Shown one piece after another: positions 11,104 through 21,690 of a DNA stretch of 64,000 bases (position 1 is the stretch's first letter; the number at the start of each line of letters is the position of its first letter). The notes beneath the pieces were generated by a model. The model worked only from the letters and a program-made list of their open reading frames with translations, did not search any database and was not told the origin of the DNA. A program made the translations under genes and the position numbers. The stretch is from Arcuatula senhousia (lineage: Eukaryota; Mollusca; Bivalvia; Mytilida; Mytilidae), in NCBI GenBank assembly GCA_963971305.1, contig OZ020311.1:5456001-5520000 (forward strand), in the 5' to 3' direction.

Positions 11104-11195
11104 TGGTCATCAGAATAGTTAGAGGATGCGAAACCTGGGCTAATGTGTTATAATCATCATAACATCATTTGGCAGAAATATTCATCATGTGACCA
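11104..11195 (-). ncRNA. Probable box C/D snoRNA, unassigned
   Basis: Minus strand: stem TGGTCA pairing with TGACCA (11,104-11,109 and 11,190-11,195), C box ATGATGA (11,188-11,182), D box CTGA (11,113-11,110) and a second TGATGA-like C' region inside. The D guide, ending CCTCTAACTATT, has no target I recognise. It is the unit nearest the proposed host promoter. Confidence 0.5.
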
Positions 11196-11486
11196 CCACG
11201 CTTGAAAAAATGAATGATGTGCCTACACAAATGCAAGCTTCAAGAATACTGCATATTACAGCTGAACCAGAACTCTGAGTTGGAGAGAAGCAAGTCATAA
11301 GGTGACACAGCATGCCAATTCAAATATATAGAGTAGATTTAGAACCCCTCCCTTCCCAATAGATCATTTGTCACCTGATCAATTGTGTTGGTTTTCTCTA
11401 TAAAGGGCAATTAAAGATCTTTGAAGCTTTGTCCCAATATTTTAGGTAAAGATGAAGTCATTAATGAGTCTGAGTAAGTTCATTAA

Positions 11487-11592
11487 GTCTTATCTGCAGA
11501 TAAAATTTCCTTTGTCTGGTGAAATATTTCAAAATTCAATCCAAAATGCTTTTTAGTTTAGCAGTTCAACATCCAAACAAAAGTCATTTCTT
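11487..11592. repeat. Direct duplication, copy 2 (partner 9,963-10,064)
   Basis: Second copy of the ~100-bp block described at 9,963. It ends about 20 bp before the target duplication of the hAT-like element at 11,623. Confidence 0.7.
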
Positions 11593-11614
11593 TATTTGGA
11601 TACAAACTAGCTGC

Positions 11615-12092
11615 ACATCTATTAGGGGTGTAACGATACCACTTACTCATGATCCGATACACATCACGATTCTTGACCTACGATCCAATCCATATCATGA
11701 TACTGAGCTTGGCTAATTTCAATTTAGAAATGTCATGTTCTACCAACATTAAACCAGTGAAAAGCTACATGTATTGTAAATATTCAGGAAAAGTATCATT
11801 TAAATGTTTAACTCAGCTCTTATCATGAATAAAAGGGTTTCAGTCACAAAATTTGTTGATATTCAGGATAAGTATCATTTAAATGTTTAACTCAGCTCTT
11901 TTCATGAATAAAAGGGTTTCAGTCAAAATTTGTTGATGTAAGGCAAAAAACAATAAACTTCAGGGGAATGGCACACTGAAATTAAGATCACATTGGAATC
12001 ATCAAGTTGATGATGATCCGATACCAGTATCGTATGACAAAATATCGTGATTCCGATGCATCGTGATGTCTCGTTACACCCCTAACATCTAT
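11615..12092. mobile_element. hAT-like MITE with intact 8-bp target duplication
   Basis: The element runs 11,623-12,084. Its terminal inverted repeats are TAGGGGTGTAACGA and TCGTTACACCCCTA, and both sides carry the identical 8-bp ACATCTAT (11,615-11,622 and 12,085-12,092). The 8-bp duplication and the AGGGGTGTAACG end are typical of hAT elements. A 79-bp unit is tandemly duplicated inside (11,781-11,937). There is no transposase frame. Confidence 0.85.
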
Positions 12093-12680
12093 AGCTATTT
12101 ATATTGTATTTGTGCATTCTTTTTATAAAAAGTTGCGGACCAAATTAAGAAAAGTAAAATCAATATGCACAGGGGTGCAAAAGCCGAGTTGCAGCATTTT
12201 ACTAACCAAAACTGGTATGAAGCATAAATTATTAGAGGCATAACATCCCATTTTAAAAGGAAAATCTTGAAGTTATTGTCAAGAAGTCTGAACAACTGAT
12301 ATGTAATCAGAGTTAAAACACAAGTAAATAAAGCAGCAACTGAGAAATTAAAAATATACCAAGCCCCTGCTCATGGATTTTTGTTTCGAACAGTTTTGCT
12401 GTCGTGACGGTTTTCCATTGGGGGTGGAAAAAGATTCAATTTGTCTTTCAGCTAGAGCTAATACAACAGTTTCGTCATGTAGCATCCGAATCTCTGTTTA
12501 GTCTTCATCCTTAAGACATTGGTTATTGGTTTTAAGCAAAAATGTTTTGAGCACGTGTTTTCAGCTTTGGCTTTAGCATAAAAGTTAAAACGCATTAAAT
12601 AGTTAAAATGGGATGAATCATTTGTGGTTTTTTTTCTCTAACAAGCTTTCTAATTATCAGTGTTCAATTTATTTACTAAA

Positions 12681-12850
12681 ACTTACATATTCTAAAGCAT
12701 CCACGTTTAACATGTCTTTTCATCTTCCATGCCTTCGATAGCACAACCTCTCTAGCATGAGTCTTCTTCAGAAATGGCAAATTGCACGTGGTGGTCCGAC
12801 AAGGAAGCCGCGAAAAGTCTCGTGAATTTCCGTGATAATTAAATCAATTA
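12681..12850 (-). promoter_or_regulatory. Candidate promoter and first exon of the snoRNA host
   Basis: On the minus strand a CG-richer patch holds a start-like site at 12,817 reading CTTTTCG, a C followed by pyrimidines as in 5'TOP genes, which include UHG hosts. The transcript would run to 12,687 and meet a strong donor GTAAGT. An AT-rich TTTAATTA lies about 25 nt upstream of the start. CACGTG occurs within the exon. This is inferred from sequence only. Confidence 0.4.
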
Positions 12851-13340
12851 AAATCCAATTAAGGTTCTAATCATGAATTAAATTAACGACACGCCCATAT
12901 TTTATTATACAATTATATGACAAGGTGATAATAATTAGAATTCAATTAACAATGATGAACTTTATTGGATCAATTTAGTTAAAGGAGCGCCTGGAGGCAA
13001 ATCGTTGCAGTGAAAATGATTGATAGAAAATAGAACAAGAATTTAAATTAATTTTTCTCAAGAAGACTCTTTTAAATATCAAATACTACTACTTTTATGT
13101 ATATTTCACTAAAGATATAAACTGTAAAGTTTTTTTTAAATATCTTTATCCCCGTATGTGCCTCAATTCCGTAAAATATGATCGGAAAATAAATTATGAG
13201 AACTGTAGAGAAAGTTAAAATATATTTTGATATTATTTTCATTCATAAACAAGCAGAAATAATGGGAAATTAATCAAAACAAAATATGATGAAATCGAAA
13301 TCCGAACAAATAGAAAAGCGATAAGTCGGTAAAATTCGAG
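12851..13340. other. Intergenic interval between divergent genes
   Basis: AT-rich sequence between the proposed snoRNA-host start and the HSPA5 promoter elements. I see no gene or repeat in it. It would be the core of a shared divergent promoter region if both starts are right. Confidence 0.4.
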
Positions 13341-13601
13341 AATGACGTAGAAATTACGGGTTACGTGGCCTTGAACCATGAATGGAGAGAACCCCTGAAC
13401 CAGCCAATCAAAATCATACGGATGTAAATAATCGTCCAATTGCATTTCGACACGAATCTTATTAAGGACACATACTTGCAGTGACGGCATATTCAGAAGA
13501 CAGAAAATAAAATAAAACGGACAAAGTGAAAGACAGAAGTTTTTGTAGAAGAATTTATAATTGAAAAGTGTAAATATCCAAGTCACAACATAAACAAGAG
13601 G
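13341..13601 (+). promoter_or_regulatory. HSPA5 promoter region and noncoding first exon
   Basis: Sites suited to an unfolded-protein-response gene cluster here: TGACGTAG (13,343-13,350), TTACGTGG (13,361-13,368), and CCAAT boxes at 13,404 and 13,436. CGTGG followed nine bases later by ATGAATGG resembles an inverted ERSE but does not match it exactly, so the ERSE is degenerate or absent. A clean donor (GGTGAGTAC, GT at 13,602) pairs in logic with the acceptor at 14,121-14,125 just before the start codon, implying a noncoding exon ending at 13,601 and a 5'UTR intron of 524 bp. The transcription start is not resolved. Confidence 0.5.
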
Positions 13602-14127
13602 GTGAGTACTCATTTATAATTCGTTTAATGTTTTTTTGACGCAATTTACCTCAGTGCCGGCCGGCGTGTTACACAGCTGACAAGCATGCCTAAATCTGCC
13701 ATATTTTTTTAAGTTTACGATATTTTTCACTGTTTACCAAATGAATACCTAGTGATCTTGTTAAACTTTCTCTTGTGTTTAAGCACTAGTGAGTGAATGA
13801 CAAAAATATTCTTATTGAAAAATGAAGAAATAAAAAGGGGGAGGGCTTTTCCAAAAGTATAAAAAAAATATCTTAGAATCTAGTTGTGGTCCTTTTTTGC
13901 CACCTTTAATTCCTTAGATATACAGTCAAATAAAATGAATAATGATTTTTTAAGTTTACAGAAGTAGACAGATACATGTACAATATTTCTTAAAAATGCA
14001 ACTTTTAAGGATTTTTCATCTGTACTACAATGTACATGTACATGTATCTAACACACATGTACAGTCACAGGTCTTGACTTGACAGGTGTATTCAATGTAT
14101 TCTAATTTTCATTTTTCTTTTTCAGAA

Positions 14128-17100
14128 ATGAAAGTTTGTTTAGTGGTTGTTGCCCTACTGGGCTTAAGTTGTGTGTTTGCCAAAGATGAAGAGGGCAAAA
14201 AAGACAAAGAGAGTGTTGGAACAGTTATTGGTATTGACTTGGGGACCACATACTCATGGTAAGCATATACCCCTTATAAGGACCTATTAGTATAGTCACA
14301 AATGGAGATGTACTAAACATCATTTGTACATGTGTACAAAGAAAACTTGAGGAGGATCTACAAATCTATTAATTATGTAGTTTTCAACAAAAGAATGTTG
14401 TCTAAGCTAGAAAATTCAGGAAAAGAACTTAAAACATGTCAAAATGTTGGTAAAATAAGGTTATATTTGGAAGAAAAGGTGATAATTTATTTAACTCATT
14501 TCAATAGTTTTTAAGGTGGAAACCCTAATTAATGGGTAAACTAGACCTTAATGTAGCCTAGGCATGGCAGGCTTTTAGTTGCCTGAATTTTCAGTACTTG
14601 ATATACAATTTTATCACCTTTGTTATTTCAGTGTTGGTGTGTTTAAGAATGGAAGAGTAGAAATCATTGCCAACGACCAAGGTAACAGAATCACTCCATC
14701 CTATGTAGCCTTCACAGAGGAAGGGGAACGTCTTATTGGAGATGCTGCCAAAAATCAGCTGACCACCAACCCTGAAAACACAGTCTTTGACGTAAAGCGT
14801 TTGATTGGTCGAGATTGGGGAGATAAATCTGTCCAGGGTGACATCAAGCACTACCCATTCAAAGTCATCAACAAGAACAGTAAGCCCCACATCCAAGTCA
14901 ACATTGGAAGCCAAGAGAAGAGCTTTGCTCCAGAGGAAATCTCTGCTATGGTTTTGGGCAAAATGAGAGATATTGCCGAAGGATTTTTGGGCAAGAAGAT
15001 TACCAATGCTGTTGTTACTGTACCTGCCTATTTCAACGATGCCCAGAGACAGGCTACCAAAGATGCTGGAGTGATTGCTGGTCTTAATGTCATGAGAATC
15101 ATTAATGAGCCGTAAGTGAATTAAAATATTATTTGATTTGATTTACTTGTTCAAATTTAAATCAGGTAAATTGAAGAAAAAATACAAGACATTAACATTT
15201 GCAACATTAACTTATAAAACATGAATGATTGTAGTTTCCAAAATGTTTTTAAATAATTTTCTTTATCAAATTTGTAAAGTAAAAAAAAAAATTTTTTGTC
15301 TTTTCACAGAACTGCAGCCGCTATTGCCTATGGTCTGGACAAGAAAGAAGGAGAAAAGAACATCCTAGTTTTCGACCTTGGTGGTGGAACTTTTGATGTC
15401 TCCCTCTTGACCATTGACAATGGAGTGTTTGAAGTAGTCTCAACAAACGGTGATACTCACTTGGGAGGAGAAGACTTTGATCAGAGAACCATGGAGCATT
15501 TCATCAAATTGTACAAGAAGAAGAAGGGAAAAGACATTAGAAAAGATAACAGAGCTGTCCAGAAACTTAGACGTGAAGTTGAAAAAGCCAAAAGAGCCTT
15601 GTCCTCAGCCCATCAGGCCAGAATTGAAATTGAATCACTTTTCGAAGGAGAAGATTTCTCTGAAACATTGACCAGAGCCAGATTTGAAGAATTGAATATG
15701 GTAAGTTTTCATAATACAAAAAAATGTCATGGCAGAGCCAGTTGATTGACACTGACAGTTTCTGACTTTGAACTTTGAAACTTACAGAAATTGTTTGTAT
15801 AACATGTTAAAGCTACATGTATGTGTAAATTTACTTATATCCATTAAAAATTAACTTGTTTAACCAAGGAAAACAACTGAGCATTCAAACCTGATTGAGT
15901 GCAAGCGTAAGGCAATGCTTATACATGTATGTAATTTTTAAAGCCATTAAATTTTTTTACTCTTACTCCACATACATGTGACATATGTTTAAATGACCAA
16001 AAAGCAGACTTAGATATTGCAAGTAATATTGTTTTCTTTAATCAAATATTATATTTGTCTTTTATCTTTGCAGGATTTGTTCAGATCAACCATGAAGCCA
16101 GTACAGAAAGTATTAGAGGATGCAGACATGAAGAAAGATGAGATCCATGAAATCGTCCTTGTGGGAGGATCCACCAGAATTCCCAAGATCCAACAGTTGG
16201 TCAAAGACTACTTCAATGGAAAGGTAGTTATATTATTTTTTTTTCTTTTCAAAAATTTGTCAACTAAAGGTGGACACTTCCCTACACTAGAAAAGTAAAA
16301 AATACACAAGCAAAACTATAGTTGCTTAAAAATCCATTTGAAAAAGCTGATCAACTTGAGGCATGATATTTCATTTGAAGTAAGTACAGGTAGCCAGAAA
16401 AAAAATTACTGAGTAAGAATGAAGAAATCCTCCCTCAACCTACAAATATTACTACCATTGACTACAAGGTACACTCAACAGAAATGCTACAAACATGACA
16501 AATGCAAGTTGAATTAAGACTTTGTTTCTAGGAACTGAAAAGTTTGTTCTTGACCTGTGCATGCATGCCCTAACAATTGTTTTTGATATTCCAATGATTT
16601 TCATGTTATAACTTTATGTTACAGGAACCAAACAGAGGAGTAAACCCTGATGAAGCTGTTGCTTATGGTGCTGCTGTACAGGCTGGTGTATTGGGAGGAG
16701 AGGAAGACACTGGGGACCTCTTGTTGCTTGACGTCAACCCACTGACCATGGGTATTGAGACTGTTGGTGGAGTCATGACCAAGCTTATCCCAAGAAACAC
16801 TGTCATCCCAACCAAGAAATCCCAAGTCTTTTCCACTGCTGCCGATAACCAGCCAACCGTAACCATCCAGGTGTTTGAAGGTGAACGTCCAATGACCAAA
16901 GATAACCATTTGCTGGGAAAATTCGACTTGACTGGAATTCCACCAGCACCAAGAGGTGTACCACAGATTGAAGTTACTTTCGAAATTGATGTCAACGGTA
17001 TTTTGAAAGTAAGCGCTGAAGATAAGGGTACTGGAAACAAAAATAATATCGTCATCCAGAATGATCAGAACCGATTGTCTCCAGAGGACATCGAACGTAT

Positions 17101-17449
17101 GATCAACGATGCAGAAAAATTCGCTGATGAAGATAAAGCAGTTAAAGAAAAAGTAGAAGCCAAAAACGAACTTGAAAGCTTTACATACAACCTTAAAAAC
17201 CAGATTGGTGATAAAGAAAAATTGGGAGGAAAATTAAGCGATGATGACAAATCAACGATTGAAAATGCCGTAGATGAAAAAATCAAATGGTTGGACAGTA
17301 ATCCTGATGCTACAGTAGAAGAACTTAAAGAACAAAAGAAAGAGTTAGAAGAAACTGTTAATCCTATTATTAGTAAAATATATCAAGGTGCCGGAGGCGC
17401 TCCCCCACCTGGCAGCGAAGACGATGGTGCAGAAAAGGACGAGTTATAA
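14128..17449 (+). CDS. HSPA5: HSPA5 / BiP / GRP78, ER HSP70 chaperone
   Basis: Coding exons are 14,128-14,258, 14,632-15,111, 15,310-15,700, 16,074-16,223 and 16,625-17,449. All have GT-AG borders and join in frame to 658 aa (human 654). An 18-residue signal peptide ([18 protein letters not shown]) precedes the nucleotide-binding domain: phosphate loop IDLGTTYS at 36-43, [10 protein letters not shown] at 226-235 and GGSTR at 365-369. The linker [10 protein letters not shown] (412-421) leads to the substrate-binding domain and lid, and KDEL (655-658) retains the protein in the ER lumen. The signal and KDEL exclude cytosolic HSC70. BiP binds hydrophobic segments in an ATP cycle with J-proteins, holds the translocon closed and represses the UPR sensors. 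No frameshift or missing motif is seen. Confidence 0.98.
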
Positions 17450-18840
17450 AAGTGGTGGATTTTAGGAACTTTATTTATTTAATGACTTTCAATTGTGATA
17501 GGGTTTTCTCTGTATTATATTCATACAAAAGGTCTCTTGATAATTTTAATGTTTAAAATAAGAAATTAAGTTGGGACCATGTTCTCATTATCAAGGTTAA
17601 ATTGTAATATGTTATTTATCCAAAAAGACACATTTACCCTTTTGTTTGAAACATTAAAAATTTTTGTACATATATATTTGAAAAAGTTAAGTTTTATTGA
17701 ATGTTATTATCATCAATTAAGGGACCTTGAATTAGCATTTTCTATCACTCATTTTGTGCATCAATACATACTTTTGACATTGCATTAATGCATATAGTAT
17801 TGGGGTCATTTAATCATAATGTTTCACTTCAGTAGATCATAAACAGTATCTTCTATTGAATATATAATGTTTTATTAACATTGTTTTGATGGCCTATTTA
17901 GTTTGACTGTTTCACTGTTTTTTTCCATTATTATGTGTAAATGGTATTAAAGATGTAAATATGTTTGTTACGTTATGTTGAAGTATCATGTTAATGGGAA
18001 AGACCTTTATAGTTAGTGCTATTTTTTCATCTGAAAATTCATTTTTATTTTGTTTTGCTTCTAGTGAAACCGACACATACAACTTGAATTCATGTTAAAC
18101 TGAAATAGTGTGGGAAATTGAGATTGTGTGTGTGTGTAAAAAAGAGTAACTGGTGTTGTGTATTTTTATATTATACTGTATTTTCATTTATCATTTTGTC
18201 TTGTTTGTAAGGAAAAGAAACAGCTTGCACATGCAAACAGGCCAGAATTATTATTGTAATATGTGAACTTGAGATAGTGTGTGACTGAGTAAAAAAGGGT
18301 GTAATTGATGTTGTGTAACTGTATATGAAACTGTGGTTTCATTCATTTACAGAAGGACCAATTTTCAGTGCAATGAAACATCTGAGCAATTTTATATATA
18401 TTCGATAGGAACAAACAATGAAACTATTTTTTAACATCCTTGAAGCAACAACTTTTTTTCCAACCACAAAATTGGTTTCTTCTTATGAATGAATCTACAG
18501 TATTTGTTAAAATTTCAGAATTGTTTCTAATGAGACATAATTGTTGCTGCTCATTATGGTAAACATGAGAATAAGTGAAAAAAATTGTTATCAAAAGACA
18601 GCATAGTACTGAAAAAGTTTTGAGTAAATGATGTGAATTGTGATGAAATTTATTGTATAATATGTATGTTTATGTTATGATGATGATTTTTGTTTCTTAG
18701 GAAACAAGCTACCAGAACTCATAGAGGTAAAATTAAAATTGAGGATGACTGTATTTTGAATGTGTATGCATTGTTGTATATCTGAATGATGTTGATTGGG
18801 TTAAGAATATAAAAATAAAATTTATTGTTTGTACAAAATT
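17450..18840 (+). other. HSPA5 3' untranslated region and poly(A) signal
   Basis: About 1.4 kb of AT-rich sequence follows the stop. AATAAA at 18,814-18,819 is followed by a T/G-rich stretch, the best cleavage signal. An ATTAAA near 17,946 could give a shorter transcript. The 83-bp TG-containing stretch near 18,127 is a short simple repeat. No other gene is seen. Confidence 0.55.
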
Positions 18841-19146
18841 TATCTGATTTATTCTTGAAATGTGGAAAAACCCATGTAATATTATTATTTCTTAGAAGCA
18901 AAGAGGTACTAGTGTGGCATTTGAATGTCGAAAGTCTGAAAGGGCAAAGACAAAATCAGCCAACACAAACTAGAGCAACACAAATAAAACAAACAGAAAC
19001 AACCAAACATTAACATACATTAGTAACACAAACTAAAATCCTAATAGGAGTGACCTTTTTAAAAATAAACAAGAAAATGTCAAAAAGACATAATGCCCCA
19101 TCTCCAACATTTTTTTTTTCAGCTATCACTAAAGCATCAACATGAT

Positions 19147-19770
19147 CAATATGGTTGCTAAGGCACTTGTCAGTCAGAAGGAATGGACTTTAACCATTCT
19201 TCTTTAAGTGGTCATTATTCATGCGGAAAATATAGGTCATAGCCAGCATCCAAATCATGCATTGTGCTTAGTATCACTAGGTGCACATACCATACCAATA
19301 TAGTTGATGTGGCACATGGCAGTAAAAAGGAATAGACTTTAACCATTCTTCTATAAGTGGTCATTCATGTGGAAAATCTAGGTCACAGCCAGCATCTGAA
19401 GCATGCAATGTGCATAGCATCACTAGGTGCACCTACCATACATACCAATATAGTTGATGTGGCACTTGTCAGTACCTTAACCTTTCTTCTTTAAGTGGTC
19501 ATACATGCGAAAAAAATTGGTCATATCCAGCATCGTGCTAATCATCACTAGGTGCACCTTCCATTCCAATATGGTTGCTATGGCACTTGTCAGTATGAAG
19601 GAATGGACTTGAACCATTCTTCTATAAGTGGTCATTCATGCGGAAAATACCGTGGTATAGCTCACAGCCAGCATCCGAAGCATGCATTGTGCTTAGCATC
19701 ACTAGGCGCACATACCATACCAATATGGTTGATGTGGCACTTGTCAGTAAGTGGGAATAGACCATTTTTA
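19147..19770. repeat. Minisatellite, five diverged units of about 150 bp
   Basis: Units start at CAATATRGTTG near 19,147, 19,297, 19,446, 19,567 and 19,721 and share CACTAGGTGCAC, GTGGTCAT and CACTTGTCAGT. One unit is about 30 bp short. The spacing and divergence fit an old local tandem repeat. Open frames across it are incidental. Confidence 0.85.
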
Positions 19771-19794
19771 GAACTTTCAAACATTCTTGCCTTG

Positions 19795-19885
19795 TGGAAA
19801 TAGTATATAGACGAGATGAAAATTTTTATATACACGTTATTTATAATACAACAAAATCCTGGACCCAAACGCCTGTGCTTGATAG
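19795..19885. mobile_element. Half copy of a palindromic element
   Basis: This segment, from GGAAATAGTATATAGACGAG to AATCCTGGACCCA and GCGCC-like sequence, matches one arm of the near-perfect palindrome at 36,357-36,516. Only one arm is present, so it is a broken copy or one member of a non-palindromic parent. Confidence 0.6.
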
Positions 19886-21690
19886 CGCAAAAGAAAGTCA
19901 GACTGCCTTAGCGGCCACCTCCATTAAGCAATTACTAGTACATGTTTTAAACAGCCTCATATTTTTGTTTCCTTCTGGCAACAACCTGCCAATTATGACC
20001 TATTTTCTTCCCATACATATACAAGAATTGTATGCTTTTTTCAATATAGGAATTTTACAAAATTGGTAAACGATTAGTCATAGAAATAGGTGGGCAAGTC
20101 ATGCAGTATTCACCGGTCTGTCTGAATATGTTTATCAAGACACGCCCATCTACGTATGCATATGGCTAATACAAAGGAACGGGCATGAAATTTGGTGTTG
20201 GGATCATTTCAAGATTTCTCAAACTTCAAAGAATCGTAGAGAAGCCACAATCATGTTTTCTGTCTCATTCGCTGATACATTGTACTATGTTTTAGTTGAG
20301 AGAGTAGGCGAAACCTTAGTTTTCAGTAGCTTCAACTATATATATATATACTGTTGCGGGCAGTTTTTGTGATCGTCGCGTGTCACACTTATAGAATTCA
20401 CTTTCCTGATTACTTTGTTAAAAATCCTTTATATTTCTTATCTTACTAAGTCAGTCTTTAAAGCTGCATCCGATGTGCGTTTCGTCTGTATTCATCTCAT
20501 CAGAGATGCCCAGTCAATTGAAAAGTATTAGAATTGTAACATCAAATTAACAAGGCTATAAAAATGGTTAAACATCGACTGTAAAAGATACAAAACTATA
20601 AGACTTTGATACTGAATTAGATGAATCATTATTACAGGACGAGGGGGTTCATGTCGATTGAGTTGTTGTACCAGCAAGGCATGTAAAATCTGTTGTATTT
20701 TAGAATGACGCTTGTGTATTTTTCTGCGTGTAACTACGAAAAGGATTTTTAAAAGCTAAGTTTAAAAACACTTCCTCCTAGGCAATCATTTAATCCATGT
20801 AGTACGTGCATGCACAGCCGAGTAGAATAACATAAATGAGACAACTTATTTCCCTTTTAAGCAGTATTGGTCATATAAACATTTTGTCAAGATATTTACA
20901 GGCTAAATGTGCAGTGGTCACAAGGACATTGGCTTTGGGGATGCTTTTTGTCTCTTTTGGAGCGTTGTTCGTTGCTTGTTAGTTTTGTAACCTGCATTCC
21001 ACACGTGACCTTTTTTTCGTATAGGTCTAGTTCTCGTGCTTCATTTGGATATTGTTTTTAACTCTAGTACATAAAGCACTGGTAAAAGATTGTAAAAAAC
21101 CTTCTTCATCTTAAGACGAAGCAGATGTTCTCATATAGCTTTAAAACTTGGGGAAATAACAATGTAACTGTTTGTGTTTTTTTCTGATGAAAAATGTCAA
21201 ATCACTGAATCGAAATAATTTAATACAAGTAACATGAGTTGCTCCATCGAGCCAAATAACAACACGCGTGTGCCATCGGCCACATCAAGAAACACACTTG
21301 AACAAGTAACTTAGTTGTGTAAGCTTGTCAGACAAACTGAGTGGACGGGAGGCATGCAAAATTGGCGTTTGGCATATAGGTTTTACAACATAAATATTTT
21401 GTTATATTTTTCTTTATTTTTATAAATAACAATAAAAAGTAAAAACAAAAGAAAACATGATGATAGAATAAATGCAACTTATTACAGTCGGGATCAGCTG
21501 AAATTTACAAGCAGAGCCGACTTTCTAGAAATATCGGGCCTTGTATACTAGTATACATTAGACTTTGTCATGACATTTTAAACATTATAGCCAAGCATGC
21601 AAGTCTATTGATTTGTTAGTTATACCTATATCAATTAAGATTGTTTAGGTTTCTCCTCTCTATTCCATTAAAAAAAAAATCTTCTAAAGT
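19886..21690. other. Intergenic, no gene seen
   Basis: Between HSPA5 and the SOUL gene. It contains a short (TA)n run near 20,338 and unremarkable AT-rich sequence. TTTATT at 21,413-21,418 reads AATAAA on the minus strand and is a candidate poly(A) signal for the SOUL-family gene. Confidence 0.5.

Larger units (their letters stand above)
1..12817 (-). ncRNA. Putative multi-snoRNA host gene (UHG type), noncoding
   Basis: I infer one minus-strand transcription unit because every C/D snoRNA-like unit here lies on the minus strand, spaced 0.3-1.5 kb apart, with no long open reading frame between them. That is the layout of UHG genes such as vertebrate SNHG1 and GAS5, where introns carry snoRNAs and the exons are short and noncoding. 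A candidate first exon is at 12,687-12,817. Candidate internal donors reading GTAAGT on the minus strand are at 8,582-8,577 and 2,547-2,542. I could not place the internal exons or the 3' end, which may lie left of the window. The intervals between snoRNAs hold AT-rich sequence and the short mobile elements listed separately. The alternative is several independent transcription units; RNA-seq would decide. The snoRNAs are much surer than the host. Confidence 0.55.

Noticed and set aside
11956..12012. C/D-like unit inside the hAT element (TCAG near 11,960, TCATCA near 11,999)
   Set aside because: The stem is only about four pairs, the unit is too short, and it lies within a transposable element.
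13239..13613. Minus-strand open frame of 124 codons over the HSPA5 promoter
   Set aside because: AT-rich hydrophobic chance frame overlapping promoter sites and the HSPA5 noncoding exon. No domain.
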